From Verrucomicrobiota bacterium (lineage in GTDB: Bacteria > Verrucomicrobiota > Verrucomicrobiia > Opitutales > UBA953), in contig JAPLTV010000114.1 of assembly GCA_026397955.1 (NCBI GenBank), positions 1-33,125 of the forward strand: 33,125 nt of DNA, read 5' to 3'. Positions 21,001-33,000 of the stretch are shown here, one piece after another (within the stretch, counting starts at the first letter, position 1; the number at the start of each line of letters is the position of its first letter). The notes beneath the pieces are model-generated. The model saw only the letters and a program-made list of their open reading frames with translations, was not told where the DNA came from and did not search any database. Position numbers and translations under genes: made by a program.

Positions 21001-24000
21001 GCCGATGCTGAGCACGCCGGTGCCGATCGGACCGCTGGTGACCGCGCCGGAAATCGGCGTCGAGTTGGCGCCGAACATCAGCGAGCCCGCGTTGAGGTTC
21101 AGGCCCGTGGTGAAGGTGCTGGCGCCGCTGAGGGCGAGCATGCCGCCGCCGGCCTTGGTCAGCGACAGGTTGCCGCCGTTCGAGATGATCGCCGAGATCA
21201 GCAGGCCCGTGTCGGCCAGACCGGAATTGACGGTGATGACGGGGCTACCATTGCTGAACTGCAGGGCGCCGGTGATGGACTGGGTAGCCACCTGGGACTG
21301 GTTGACCGAGGTGATCGGGTTGGCGGACGAAAGGATGAGCAGCGTGCCCGGAGTGACCGTAGCGAGAGCCTGCGCGCCTTCGTTATTGATCGTCAGCGAG
21401 TTCAGCGTGTTCGTACCGACGAGGGTCAGCGTGCCGCCGCCGTTGATGGTGATGTTGGAGGTCGGCGCAATCTGGCCGGGGTTAGTCACCATGACCAGCG
21501 CGGTGTTCGTGCCGGAATTCACGCCATTGATGACGACGTCGCCGGGCAGGATGACCATGCCGGACTGGCCGTTCAGGTTCGTCGTGCCCTGATTGAGGAA
21601 CGTCGTACCGATGAACGTATTGCTGACCGCGCCAGCGGTCGGCGAGCCAAGGCCGACGGTGCCGCCACCACTGCGGACCAGGTTGAACGTGCCAGTCAGC
21701 GGCACGTTGATGTTCATCGTACCCTGATTCTGGTAGATATAGAGGTCAGGGCTGGTGGTGGTCAGCGAGCTCGTGTTGTCCGAGGCCTGCAGGGTGATCG
21801 TCTGATTGGCGTTCGTGATGATGCCGGTGACGAGCGTGACATTGGCGCCGCTGAAGGCGATCGTCTGCGCGGCCGACGGTGTGAAGCGCCAAGAATTGGC
21901 GGTCTTCGTGCCGGTCAGGGTACGGGCGAGCGTGCCGTCGCTATAATGACCCGAAGCGAGGGTCGTCAACGAGATATCCGGGCCGGTGAATTGGACGGTG
22001 GTCGAGCCGTAGTAGCTGACACCCATCTGGCTGAGACCCCACTGGTTGTTGTAGGTCGCGAAGGTCGAGCCATCCGCGACCGCCCAACCGCCGATGATAC
22101 CGTTGACCAGATTGGCCGACGTGAACGGGGTGCCGTTGATATTCTGGAGGAAGACGCGGCTCGAGGAGGTCAGGCCAGGGCTACCGAGGGTGTTGACGCC
22201 GGTGGAGTTGTTCGTCGCGGTCCAACCGTTGAAGTTGACCATGGAACGGGACTCCAAGGTGCGGACGAAGTTCGTGACGATGATCTTGTTGGAGCTGCCT
22301 TCATTGATGAACGGCTGGGTGTAGAAGTGCACATTACCCGAGTTCGCCGTGACGGTGCCGAGGGTGATGTCGGTGTCGACGCCGCCGCCGCCGCTGATGT
22401 TCAGCAGGCCGCCGTTGATCGTGATCGGGGTGGTCGGGCTGATGCGGGTCGGGTTGGCCGCGGCGTTGAAGCCGAAGTTATCCCAGCGCAGTTCGCCGTA
22501 GTTGATGGTGATCGCCGAGGTGTTGAGGATCGAGGCCTCGTCGCGCAGCTGGAGGATGCCGCCGCGGACGGTGGTCGTGCCGGTGTAGGTGCTCGGCGCG
22601 GTCAGAATCGTCGTGGTGTTGCCCGCACGCTGGAAGGACAGGCCTCCGGTGATGCTACCGGCGAACGTCGAGTTGTTGGTGGTCGTGAAGACCGCGCCGG
22701 CCAGGCCGGTGACGGTGCCGCCCATGCCCGGCAGCGGGTTGACACTGGTGAGGCCGTTGACGGTCTGGTTCTTGGCGCCGATATCGAGGGTCGCGCCGCC
22801 GTTGAGCGTCAGGAACATCAGGGTCGGGCTCGCCAAGGTGGCGATCACCGGGATGGTGTTGTCGTAGCCAGAGTTCAGGCGGAGCGTGCCGCCGTTGACG
22901 GTGACGACACCGTTGAGGCCGGTGATGGCGTTAAGGTTCATCACGCCGCCGTCGGACTTGATGAAGCCGACCGAGCTGCCCATGCCTAGGTAGGAGTCGA
23001 CATTGAGCGTGGCGCCCGCGAGGACGTGGAAGACCGGGGCCTGGGTCGAGGTGCCGACGAGACCGACGTCGATCTGGGCCGTGCCGCTCTTGACGAGGAC
23101 GGCCGAAGCATTGGCGAGCGAGAGGGTCAGGACCGTGCCGGCCGGACCGAACTTACCGAAGGTCGTGGCCGAGAGGCCGGAGGTGAGCGAGGTCGTAGCG
23201 CCGTCGAAGGTCAGCGTATTGACCGAGGTCGGGGAGCTCATCGTGACCGCACCGGTGACGCCAGCGTTCTGCTGGTTATTCCAACCCGAGACGGTGGCAT
23301 TGAGGTCGGCCGAGGCCAGCGCGCGCCAGGCCAAGGACATCGGATCCTGGGTAAGGAAGCCGTCACCGAGGCCGGTGCGGGAAGCCGAGACGAGGATGTC
23401 GCCGCGGACGGCTAGGCTCGTGCCGCCGAAGCCCTGCCCTGCCACGAAGTTGCCGTTGGTCAGCTGAAGGTCGGCCACGCCGGCGCCAGGAGTGAGCGTT
23501 CCGTCGAGACCCGCGATGACGAGAGAACCCGTGCCGGTGGCGGCGAGGGTCGTGACGACCAGCGAGAGCTGGTTGTTGGCGTCAGGGCTGAGTTCGAGAC
23601 GACCGTTACCGGTGCTGAGACCGAGGGTCGCGAAGCTTTCCGTCGTGGAGGCGGCGCTGTTGCCGTTGAGCGTCAGCTTACCACCCACGATGTTGACCGT
23701 ACCGCCGAGCGTCGCGCCGAGGCGATTGTTGACGTTCGTCGCGGTGTTATCGAGCGCGAGGACCGAGCCGGACTGGACGTTGAAGATGCTGTTGGCCGCG
23801 GCGGAGGAGACGAAGGCCTTGCCGTTGCCGGAGTAGGTCAGACCGCCACCGCTGACGGTGATGGCACCGAACGAACCGGTGGTGGGCTGGGCGGTATCGA
23901 ACGTCATCACGCCCGTGCCGACCTTCGTGAGGAGGCCGTAAGCCGCGTCATTGAAGCGCATCAGACGACCCGAGAAGGTCGAGGAGGTGTTGTCGAAGCC

Positions 24001-27000
24001 GACCGACAGGGTCGGGGTACCCGAGGAGCTGAAGACGTCGCCCGTTCCCGTGAGGGAACCCCAGGTGGTGTTGAGGCCGTTGAGATCGAAGCGGGTACCG
24101 GCGCCGAGGTTCAGGCGCGAGAGGCGCGAACCGGCGTTGGTGACGCCCGTCTTGATGGCGCCGGCGGCCACATTGAAGGCGCCGGTGGAGTAATACTGGG
24201 CGTTGAACTGCAGTACGCCGTTACCGGTCTTGGTGATACCGCCGGAAGAACCGACGATCGCCTGGATGCCGACGGTGGCGCGCAGGGAGTCGACGTCCGC
24301 GACGCCGTTGACGGAGATCGGCGCGACGTTGATGGTGTTCGGCGAGGTACCGAAGTCGAAGCGACCTTCGAGGTAGCTGACCGGGGAGATGTTCTGCGAG
24401 GTGGCGACGAGGCCGCCGGCGCCAATGGTGAGCACGCCACGGTCGCCGAGGACCCAGGTGCTACCATTCAGCCAGACATCATTGAACGAGCGGACGATCG
24501 ACTGCGTCGCCGAGCCGCTGTTGTTCATGGTCAGCTTCTTGACCGTATTATCGCCGAAGTAGCGGATCACGCCGCCGGCGTTGACGATGACTTCGTTGCC
24601 GGGGTTGATCGCGGCTTGAATCATGGTATGCAGGGTACTCTGGGTGACGACGACACCATTGGTCGGGTCAGTCGCGAGAGGAATACGTCCGCCGCCGCCC
24701 CACGGGCTGATGACAAGGGTACCTTGGTCGACGTAGGTACCACCGGTGTAGGTGCTGGTCCCTTCGAGCTGAATCGTGCCGCTACCCGTCTTCACGAAGG
24801 CCATGCCCGCGCCGACGATATTGGCACGAATCACGTGCCAGGCATTGCCCTGGGCTTCGACGATGAGCTCGTTCGTGCCCGAGGTCAGGTTACCGACGGT
24901 GGCCGACGTACCAATGACCTGCTGGTTCGTGCTCCACATGATGACACCCCCCGTACCGACGGTGAGCGTGGTACCGGCCGAGAAGTCGATCATCGACGAG
25001 CCGACGTTGTCGAAGCGCAACGAATTGATCGTCTTATCGGCCGTGAGCGGGATCGTCACGCCGCCGCCAGAGCTGATGTTGAGGTTCGAGGTGGCCGTGG
25101 CCGTATCGAGCGTCGTGGTATCGGTCGTCGTGTTGGAGTAACCGAGGAAACCGTCGGTGCCCATCGCGCCCACGCCGTAGATCGGCGAGTAGGTAGCGAA
25201 GTGGTGGGTGCCTGTGCCGATCGCGCCCATGACGGCCCAGCCGCCGATGATGCCGTTGGTGAGGTTGGCCGCGGAGAACGGCACGCCGTTGAGGTTCTCG
25301 ATCTTGACGCGATTATACAGGCCAGACGTGAAGTTGGCCGCCGTGCCGAGATTACGGACGAGGTTACTGATGGTCAGGGTCGTGGTCGCATCCGCACCGG
25401 CGCCGTTGGCGACATAGAACTGCGACTGGCCAAGCGCCAGGGTCGTCGTACCGATGCGCTCGGACGAATTGTTCTGGGCGCGTCCGCGGAGCTCGAGGTA
25501 GCCGCCGCGCATGGTGACAGGGGCCGCGTCGTTGAGGCGGTCCATGTTGTCGCTCCAGCTGTTATTGTTCTCGAGGTAGAGGTTACCGAAGTTCAGGTCG
25601 ATCGCCGAGGTCGCCGACAGACGGGCGTCCTGATACATGACCGTGAGGCCGCCGTTGATGAGGGTCGCGCCGGTATAGGTCAGGTCGGAGTAGAAGTTGA
25701 ACGTGCCGTTGCCGGACTTGGAGAACTTCACGTCGCCCGAGATGGTACCCGAGAACGTGCGGGTATCCGTCGTGATCATCAGGTGGCCCGTGCCGCCGGT
25801 GCTGGTGATGTTGGAACCGTTGCCCGGGACCGTGGAGTCGTTGAAGAAGCCGTAGGTCTGGAGCGAGGTGCCGTTGAGGTCCAACGTGCCGCCCATCGGC
25901 GCGAAGTAGTTATACGGCTGGATGGCGTTGTTGATGCCAGCGCCGAGCTTGAGCGTGCCCTGATTGAGGACGAGCTGGCCCGAGAGCGTATTGGTACCCG
26001 TCGCGGCGAGGCCGTTGATGGTCGAGGCGACCGGGGCAATCGTGAGCTTGCCTGGGCCGTTCTTAATCAGCGACATGCTGCCGTTCGAGACGCCGTTGCC
26101 GCCCGAGAGCGCAGAATTGATCGTCAGGTCACCGACCGTCCAGATGGTGAGCGGCGAGAAGTTATTCGGGAAGTAGAGGACGCCGCCCGAGATGGTCGAG
26201 TTGCTGCCAGCGCGGACCAGGATACCGCCCGAGCGCAGGTTGAACTGGGCGCCGTCGGCGATGGTGAGGTTCGCGTTGCCCTCCATCGTGAGGGAGTTGC
26301 GCGTGGCGTTGCCGATGACCGTCGCGCCCGTGTACGGGACGCCGTAGAAGGTTCCGCCGAGCAGCTGGAGGTTGGAAGTGGCTGCGGTGCCGGTCGTGGT
26401 GCCGAGGATTGAAGTCGGGTTGGTCTCGTATTCGGTCGAAGCGAGCGGGCGGAGGTAGCGCACGAGGGCGCCGTTGGCGATGACGCCGGTGGTGGCGAAG
26501 GACATGCCCTGCCCCGTCGTGGTCAGGTCGACGAGTGCCCACGGGAGCATCGCGCGGTTGGCGGTGCCGGCGGCACCGGTCTCGCCGGACCAGGCAGGAT
26601 CGACGACGAGCTGGACGCTCGCGCGGGCCGTGGCCGGGGTCTCACCGATGCCGCGGAAGAGATACGAGGCCCCGTTGGCGGCGGTGGTCTGGGCCGGAGT
26701 CGGGTTGGTCCAGGCCGTGCCGCTGCGGAAGGCGAGGATCGTCTGGGCGAAGGTGACGTTCTGCTGCGTGACGGTCAGGACGTTGGAACCGCGACTGCTC
26801 AGGACGAGCGTGTTGAAGTTCTCGTAGGACGGGTAGGCGCTGTTGAGGGCGCCGACGAGGTTGAAGTTACCCCCGCGCATCGTCAGGTCGTAATAGAGAC
26901 CGCTCTGGAGATTGGAGAAGCGGCCCTTGTCGAAATTGACGATCGAGTCGTCGACGGTGACGGTGGCGCCGTTCTCGATGAAGAGCTTGGAGCGCCAGGT

Positions 27001-30000
27001 ACCGTTGGAATCGATGATCAGCGTGCCCTGCTTGACGGTGAGCCCGTTACCGGTGGTGTCGGTGACGTTCGTGGTATTGCTCGACTTGATCCAGAAGGTG
27101 CCCGTGCCGTATTTCTCGATGGAGCTGAAGGTGGTGCCCGCAGCAACCGTGAGCTCGGTCGTGCTGAGGACGAAGTTGCCGTCGCCGACGAAGCGGAGCG
27201 CGGTGTTGCCGATGGTGCTGTTGATGCCGCCGTAAATGCCGCCCATGATATTGAGCGTGCTGCCCGCGGAGGATCCGATGACCGCGCCGTAGGGCATGGT
27301 GATCAGGCCCGTTAGGTAATTACTACCGGAGAGGCTCTGCAGCTGGCCGCCGAAGTTGACGCCGCCTTGGGTCTGAGCGCCCGTGGCCTGGAGGGTGATC
27401 GGATTGGACCAGGTGAAGCCGCCCGCGAGCTGGAGGGCCGTGCCCATGTTGGTCGAGAGGGGCGAGACCGAGAGCGTGCCGGAACCGGCCGCGGTGGCAG
27501 AAGTGAGGCGCAGGACACCCGCGTTGACCGTCAGGCCGCCGGTCCAAGTGCTATTATTGGCGGACAGGACGAGCGTACCGGCCTCGTTCTTGAACAGGTT
27601 GTTCGTCAGGGCGCCGAAGGCGAACGGCGAGGACAGCGTGAGCGTCTTGCCCGCGGTGACCGTGAAGGCGTTGTTGACGGCGTTCAGGTTGAACGTGCGA
27701 GCCGAGGCGAAGGATTCCGTCGCACGGAAGCCGGTGTTCTCGACGCCGTTGGCGGTGATCGTGACCGTGTTGGCGAGGTCGCCGAGCGCGGCGTCGGAGT
27801 TGACGCTCAGGAGACCGCCCTGGATGTCGAGGGTCTTGCCGGCGCCGCCGAAGGTGTTGATGCCGCCGAGAGCGAGGAAGCCGTCACCGGTCTTGGTGAG
27901 CGTGAGGCCCGCACCCGCGTCAGAGATGACGCCGTCGATCGAGTAGGTCGGGTAGGCGGTGAGGGTCTGATTGGTCGCCGTGGCGGTGGTGGCGCTGGTC
28001 AGCAGGAACGCAGAATTATTAGCAACGGTGGCGATCTTAGCTCCGAACGGGATGGACGTGCCGGCGACCGGCATGCCCGCCGATAGGACGGAAGTACTGC
28101 TGAGCGCCAGGGTGACCCTCACGTTCGAGTTGAAGGTGGCATCGGTGAAGCTGAGGGCGGCCGCGTTGATGGCGGCGTTGTCGGTAAGGGTGACCGCGCC
28201 GTTACCGAAGGACAAGTTGTTGCCGGAGACGGTGAAGCCCTGCTTCCAGACCATCGCATTGGAAGCGGCGAGCGTCACGGCCGCGCCGGCGACGTTGTTG
28301 ATCGTCACGCCGGTGCCGAGTTGGAAGAGGCCGCTGCCGACGGCGCTGGCGGAACCGAGGTTGAGCGTGCCGTCCGTGAAGTTCAGGCCGCCCGCACCGG
28401 TGTTGGCACCGGAAAGCGTGAGCGTGCCCGCGCCGATCTTGGTGATCGGGCCGGCGAAGGTGACGGGGCCGGTGAGGGCCAGCGAGGAGCCGTTCGTACC
28501 CGTGCCGACGACCTTCCAGGTCTGCGCACCGGCGGCGATGAGCGGAGCCGAGAGGGTGATCGCGCCGGCATCCGTGTTGACGGCGATGCCGTTGGCGGAG
28601 CTACCCGGGGTGAGCGTCAGGGTACCCGCGGTACCCTGGGCGATGGTGATCGAGGGCACGCCGGTGAGGGCATTGAAGATGAGGCTGTCGGCGGAGAGGT
28701 TGCCATCGAGGGTCAGGCTCTTGGCGCCGGCCGTGACATTGCTGGTACCGAACACGAGGGCGTCGGTGAGGGCCGGCAGCGCGGCGGTGTCGATGCCGCC
28801 ACCGACATCGGTGGCCCAGTTGGTGTCGCCCGCATTGTTCGCGAGGAGCGAGTTGCCCTGGTCGCCATTGAAGAAGGCGTAGGTGATCTGGCTCGCCTGG
28901 ATACGGAGGATCGTGCCGCCGCTCGCGGTCGTGATCTGGTAGTTGAGGGTCGTCGGCGCGTTACCGAGAATCCACGTGGCGCCGGCGAGGCTGCCGCTGG
29001 CGTCAGTGATTAGGTCGTAAGAACCGATGGCAAGGCCACCGAGGTTATTCAGATTGAGCGAGATGATGCCCGAGAGGGTCGGGGTGCCGGTGAGGACGAG
29101 CTTATCGTTCACGCCCGGGGCGTTGAGGTCGAAGCCGAGCGTGGCGCCATTGGCCATCGTGAGGGCCACGCCCGTGTTCGTGGTGGCGTTGGTATCGAAG
29201 AGATTCAGGGTCGCGCCGGAGCTGACGTTGATCGAGCCGAGGCCGGTGGCGAGGAAGCCGGCGTTGAGGACGCCCTGCGTGACGGCGACGCCGCCCGTGC
29301 CGAGGTCGGCGGTGTTATTGACGGTGACCGTGCCGGTACCGCTCTTGGTGAGGATGCCGGAGGTGCCAGTGAGGCCGCTGTTCAGGGTAAGTGTGCCAGT
29401 CTTATTGGCCGCTTCGATCGTACCGCCGGTCGAGCCGACGGCGAAGTTCTGGTTGGCCGCGGCCGCCGAGCCGCCGGTGTAGCGGAGCGTTCCGCCGTTG
29501 ACGGTGACCAGGTTGGAGCTGGTAGCGTCTCCGAGGTTCGGACCGCTGGCGAAGGAAAGGACACCCGCGTTGACGGACACCGCGCCCGAGAAGGTGTTAG
29601 CACCGGAGAGGATGACCGTACCGGAAGTGGTCTTGATCAGGCCGGAAGCGCCGGCGAGCTTACCCGAGATCGTGCCGCTGCGCACGTCGAAGTCATTGGT
29701 AGCGGACAGCGTACCACCGGAACCGATGATCGACCCGGAGGTGAGTCGGACAGTGTCGACGGCTTCGTCGAAGGTGCTGACGTTCAGGCTGCCGCCGTTG
29801 ACGTTGACGAGGGCGAAGTCCGAGAGGACGTTGACGCCGCCGATGGCGACGGTGCCCGTGTTGATCGTCGTCGCGCCACCGAAGGAGTTGTTGCCCGTGA
29901 GGGTCAGCGTGCCGGAGCCATTCTTGGTGAGCGCGGCGGACAGGCCGCCCGACATCACGCCGGTCAAGGTCGTATTGCTCGAGCCGGTGATGGTGAGCGT

Positions 30001-33000
30001 GCGGGTGCCGGCCGAGATATTACCGGCGATCGTCAGCGTACCCGCGTCGGACTGGACGGAGGTGTCGCCCGAAAGCGTGATCGGGCCGCCGAAGGTATTG
30101 CTGCCGGTAAGATTGCGGAGGGCGCCGAAGCCACCGAAGCCCGTACCCGTGAGGTCGAGGGGCTCAGAGGTGACGTTGACGTTGCCCTGGAGCTCGAGCG
30201 AAGCACCGGAAGCGACGACCGTGCCGCCGACCGCGTCGCCGAGGCCGTTGGCGCCATTGACGCTGACCGTACCGGCGTTGACGTTGACCGCACCCTGGAA
30301 GGTGCTGTTGCCGCCGAGCGTGAGCTTGCCGTTGCCGGTCTTCGTGAGGCCGGTCGTGGTGCCGGTGATGGCACCGGAGATGACCGTGTTGCCCGTGCCC
30401 GTGAAGGTGACGTCATTGACGTCCGCGACGATCGCGGTGGCGTTGTTGAGCGTCAGGGTACCCACGTCGGACTGGATGGTGGTCGCACCGCCGAGGGTGA
30501 CGGTGCCGCCGAAGGTATTCGCGCCGAAGTAATTGCGCAGGGCGCCGTTGGCGGCGTTACCCGTACCAGAGATTGCCAGCGCTTCCGCGCCGACGGTGAT
30601 GCCGCCCTGGAGTTCAAGGGAAGCGCCCGAGGCGACGCTCGTGCCCGTACCCACGGAGCCGAGGGCGTTGGAGTGGGCGAGACTGACAAGGCCGGAGGAG
30701 ACCGTGGTCGTGCCCGCGTAGCTGTTGTTACCCGAGAGCGTGATCGTGCCGGTGCCGCTCACCGCGAGGGTACCCGTGCCGGAGATCGCGTTGGCGACAG
30801 CGTAGGCGTTGGAGCGGTTGATGACCAGCGCGGCGTTGTTGATGACGGACGTGGTGCCCAGCGTGCCCGTGGTCGAACCCGTGCCCACCTGGACGGTGCC
30901 AGCGGAGATGGTGAAGTTGCCCGAGAAGGAGTTGATGCCTTCGAGGATGAGCGTGTTGTTCGCGGAGATGACGCCGGCGGACTTCGTGAAGCCCAGGCCG
31001 CCGTTGATTTCACCGACATTGCGGATCGTGCCGGAACGAAGGTTAAGATTGTTGATCGGACGGGCGCCCGCGCCGATGACGAAGCCGTTGAGGTTCAGCG
31101 TGGCGTTATCGAGCGTCAGGGTCGAGGTGACCGAGCCAGAACCGGCGCCGGTGCCCTTGGCGATATTGCCGCGGATATCGAACGTTCCGCCATTGATAAT
31201 CAGGGAAGAAGCGACCGGGCCGGCGGCGTTACTGGAGGCGCCGAGGGTGATCGGGCCGAGGATATTGACGGTCGGGGTACCGGAGATATTTACGCTGGCG
31301 ACGACATTGCTGCCATAGGTGCTGCTCGTGATCGTACTGTTGCCGATGGTCATGCCGGCGACGCCGACATTGAAGGTCAACGTACCCCCGATATTCAAGG
31401 TGCCAGTGGTGGTCTGGGAATTACCCGCGTTCGCCACGTTCGCAGGTGCATTGGACGCACGGCTTCCGATCAGCACCGTGCTGGCATCGAAGATGCCCGT
31501 GTCCATCGACAGGATCGCAGTCGTGGCGCAACCGGTCGTGCCGGTCTTGGCCGACAGGGTCAGCGTACTCACCAGCATGTCCGTCGCATGGCCCAGCAGG
31601 TCGAAAGTGATGACCGGCATATAATCCGTCGTACTGGCGATGTTGGCGATGTTCAGCGTCGAACGGCCCGTGCCGAGGCGATTGCGAAGCGTGAAGGAAC
31701 CTGTGCTCGTCAGGAAGCCAAGGTCGAGGCCGGCGCGGTCGCCGCCGAAGTTGACGGTATCGGTCCAGAACGTATTGGAGGTCGAGCCGAGGCGAACCTT
31801 CTCATCGACGCCGATCGGCGAGTTAGTCGAGATATCAGCCGCGATGACCGTGCTGATCGGAGCGAAGAGGATCGTGGAACCGCCGCCGCCCGTGCCGGCA
31901 CCGCCGTTGGTGGTCGAGGCATCGCCGACGCGGAACGTGCCGGTCGCGAGGTTGGCATAGAAGACCGCCAGGCCGGTGAGGTCGAGGTAGGCCTTATTGG
32001 AGAAACCGTCGGCGGCCGAGGTGTTACCGCCGATCTGGACGTTGTACTTGCTCGAGTTGCCGACGCCGCCGATGGACAGCGTGCCGCCGCCGGTGACGGT
32101 GAGGCGGGTGTCGGTGACCGCGCCGGAAGCATAACCAATGGTCATGTTGCCGCGGACGAGGAGCGTCTGGCCGGAGCCGATGGCGAGCGTGTTCGCAATC
32201 GCGCTCTTGGTACGGACGATGAGGCCGCCGACCGTGCCGGCGCCATTGGTGAGGTCGAGGCCGCTAACGACCGTCGCGGCATTGGCCGCGCCGTAGTAGA
32301 GGATACCCGAGGAATTAAGGGTATTCGGAGCGGCGGAGCTGACCGTGCCGGAGCTGGCGAGGACGATGGCGCCCGGGCCGCTGATGACGTTGGCCGCCGA
32401 GAGCGCGTAGGCGTCGGAGCGGGCGAAGATCAAGGAGCCCGAGTTGACGATCGCGCCGGTGCCGGCGGCGCCGGTCGTGGCGTAGTTGCCGATCTGGAGG
32501 TTCGCGGTCGCGCCGATGTTCGTCGCGCCGGAGTAGGTATTGACGCCCGTGAGGGTCACGGTGCCGACGCCGGAGAGGGTCAGGCTGGTCTTGCGGGTGC
32601 CGACCGAGGCGATGGCGTCCTGGATGGTGCTACCGAAGATCGTGGAGATGCCGGCGTAATTGAAGACACCGTCAGCCGAGGTGCTGGTGTTGCCGATGAT
32701 CTGGGCCGAGGGCGTGGCGCCGACGCCGGTGGCGAAGGAGCTGACCGTCTGATTGAAGCCGTTGAGGTCGAGGACGCCGACCGTCGCATTGCCACCGAGG
32801 GTCAGGGCGCCCGTCGAGAACGCGTTGTCCGCGCCGAGGCGCGCGGTGCCGTTGGCGATGACCGTGCCGCCGGTGTAGGTGTTCGTGTTGGCGAAGCTCA
32901 GGATGCCGCCGCCGGTGTAGGTGATGCCGATGCGGGTGTTGCCCGCGGCCTCGACAAAGCTGCCGCCGAAGCTGACCGTGCCGCCGCCCGAGAAGGTCAG

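Noticed and set aside
19924-22989. Plus-strand open frame of 1,021 codons, and others of 300-600 codons, across 18-32 kb
   Set aside because: They lie opposite the giant repeat gene. Their Arg/Gly/Asp/Val-rich, featureless translation is what a GC-rich repeat gene gives when read on the other strand, and none has a known motif.
32557-32559. GTG as start codon of the giant protein
   Set aside because: The frame stays open to 33125 and the repeat pattern continues upstream with no signal peptide at this point.
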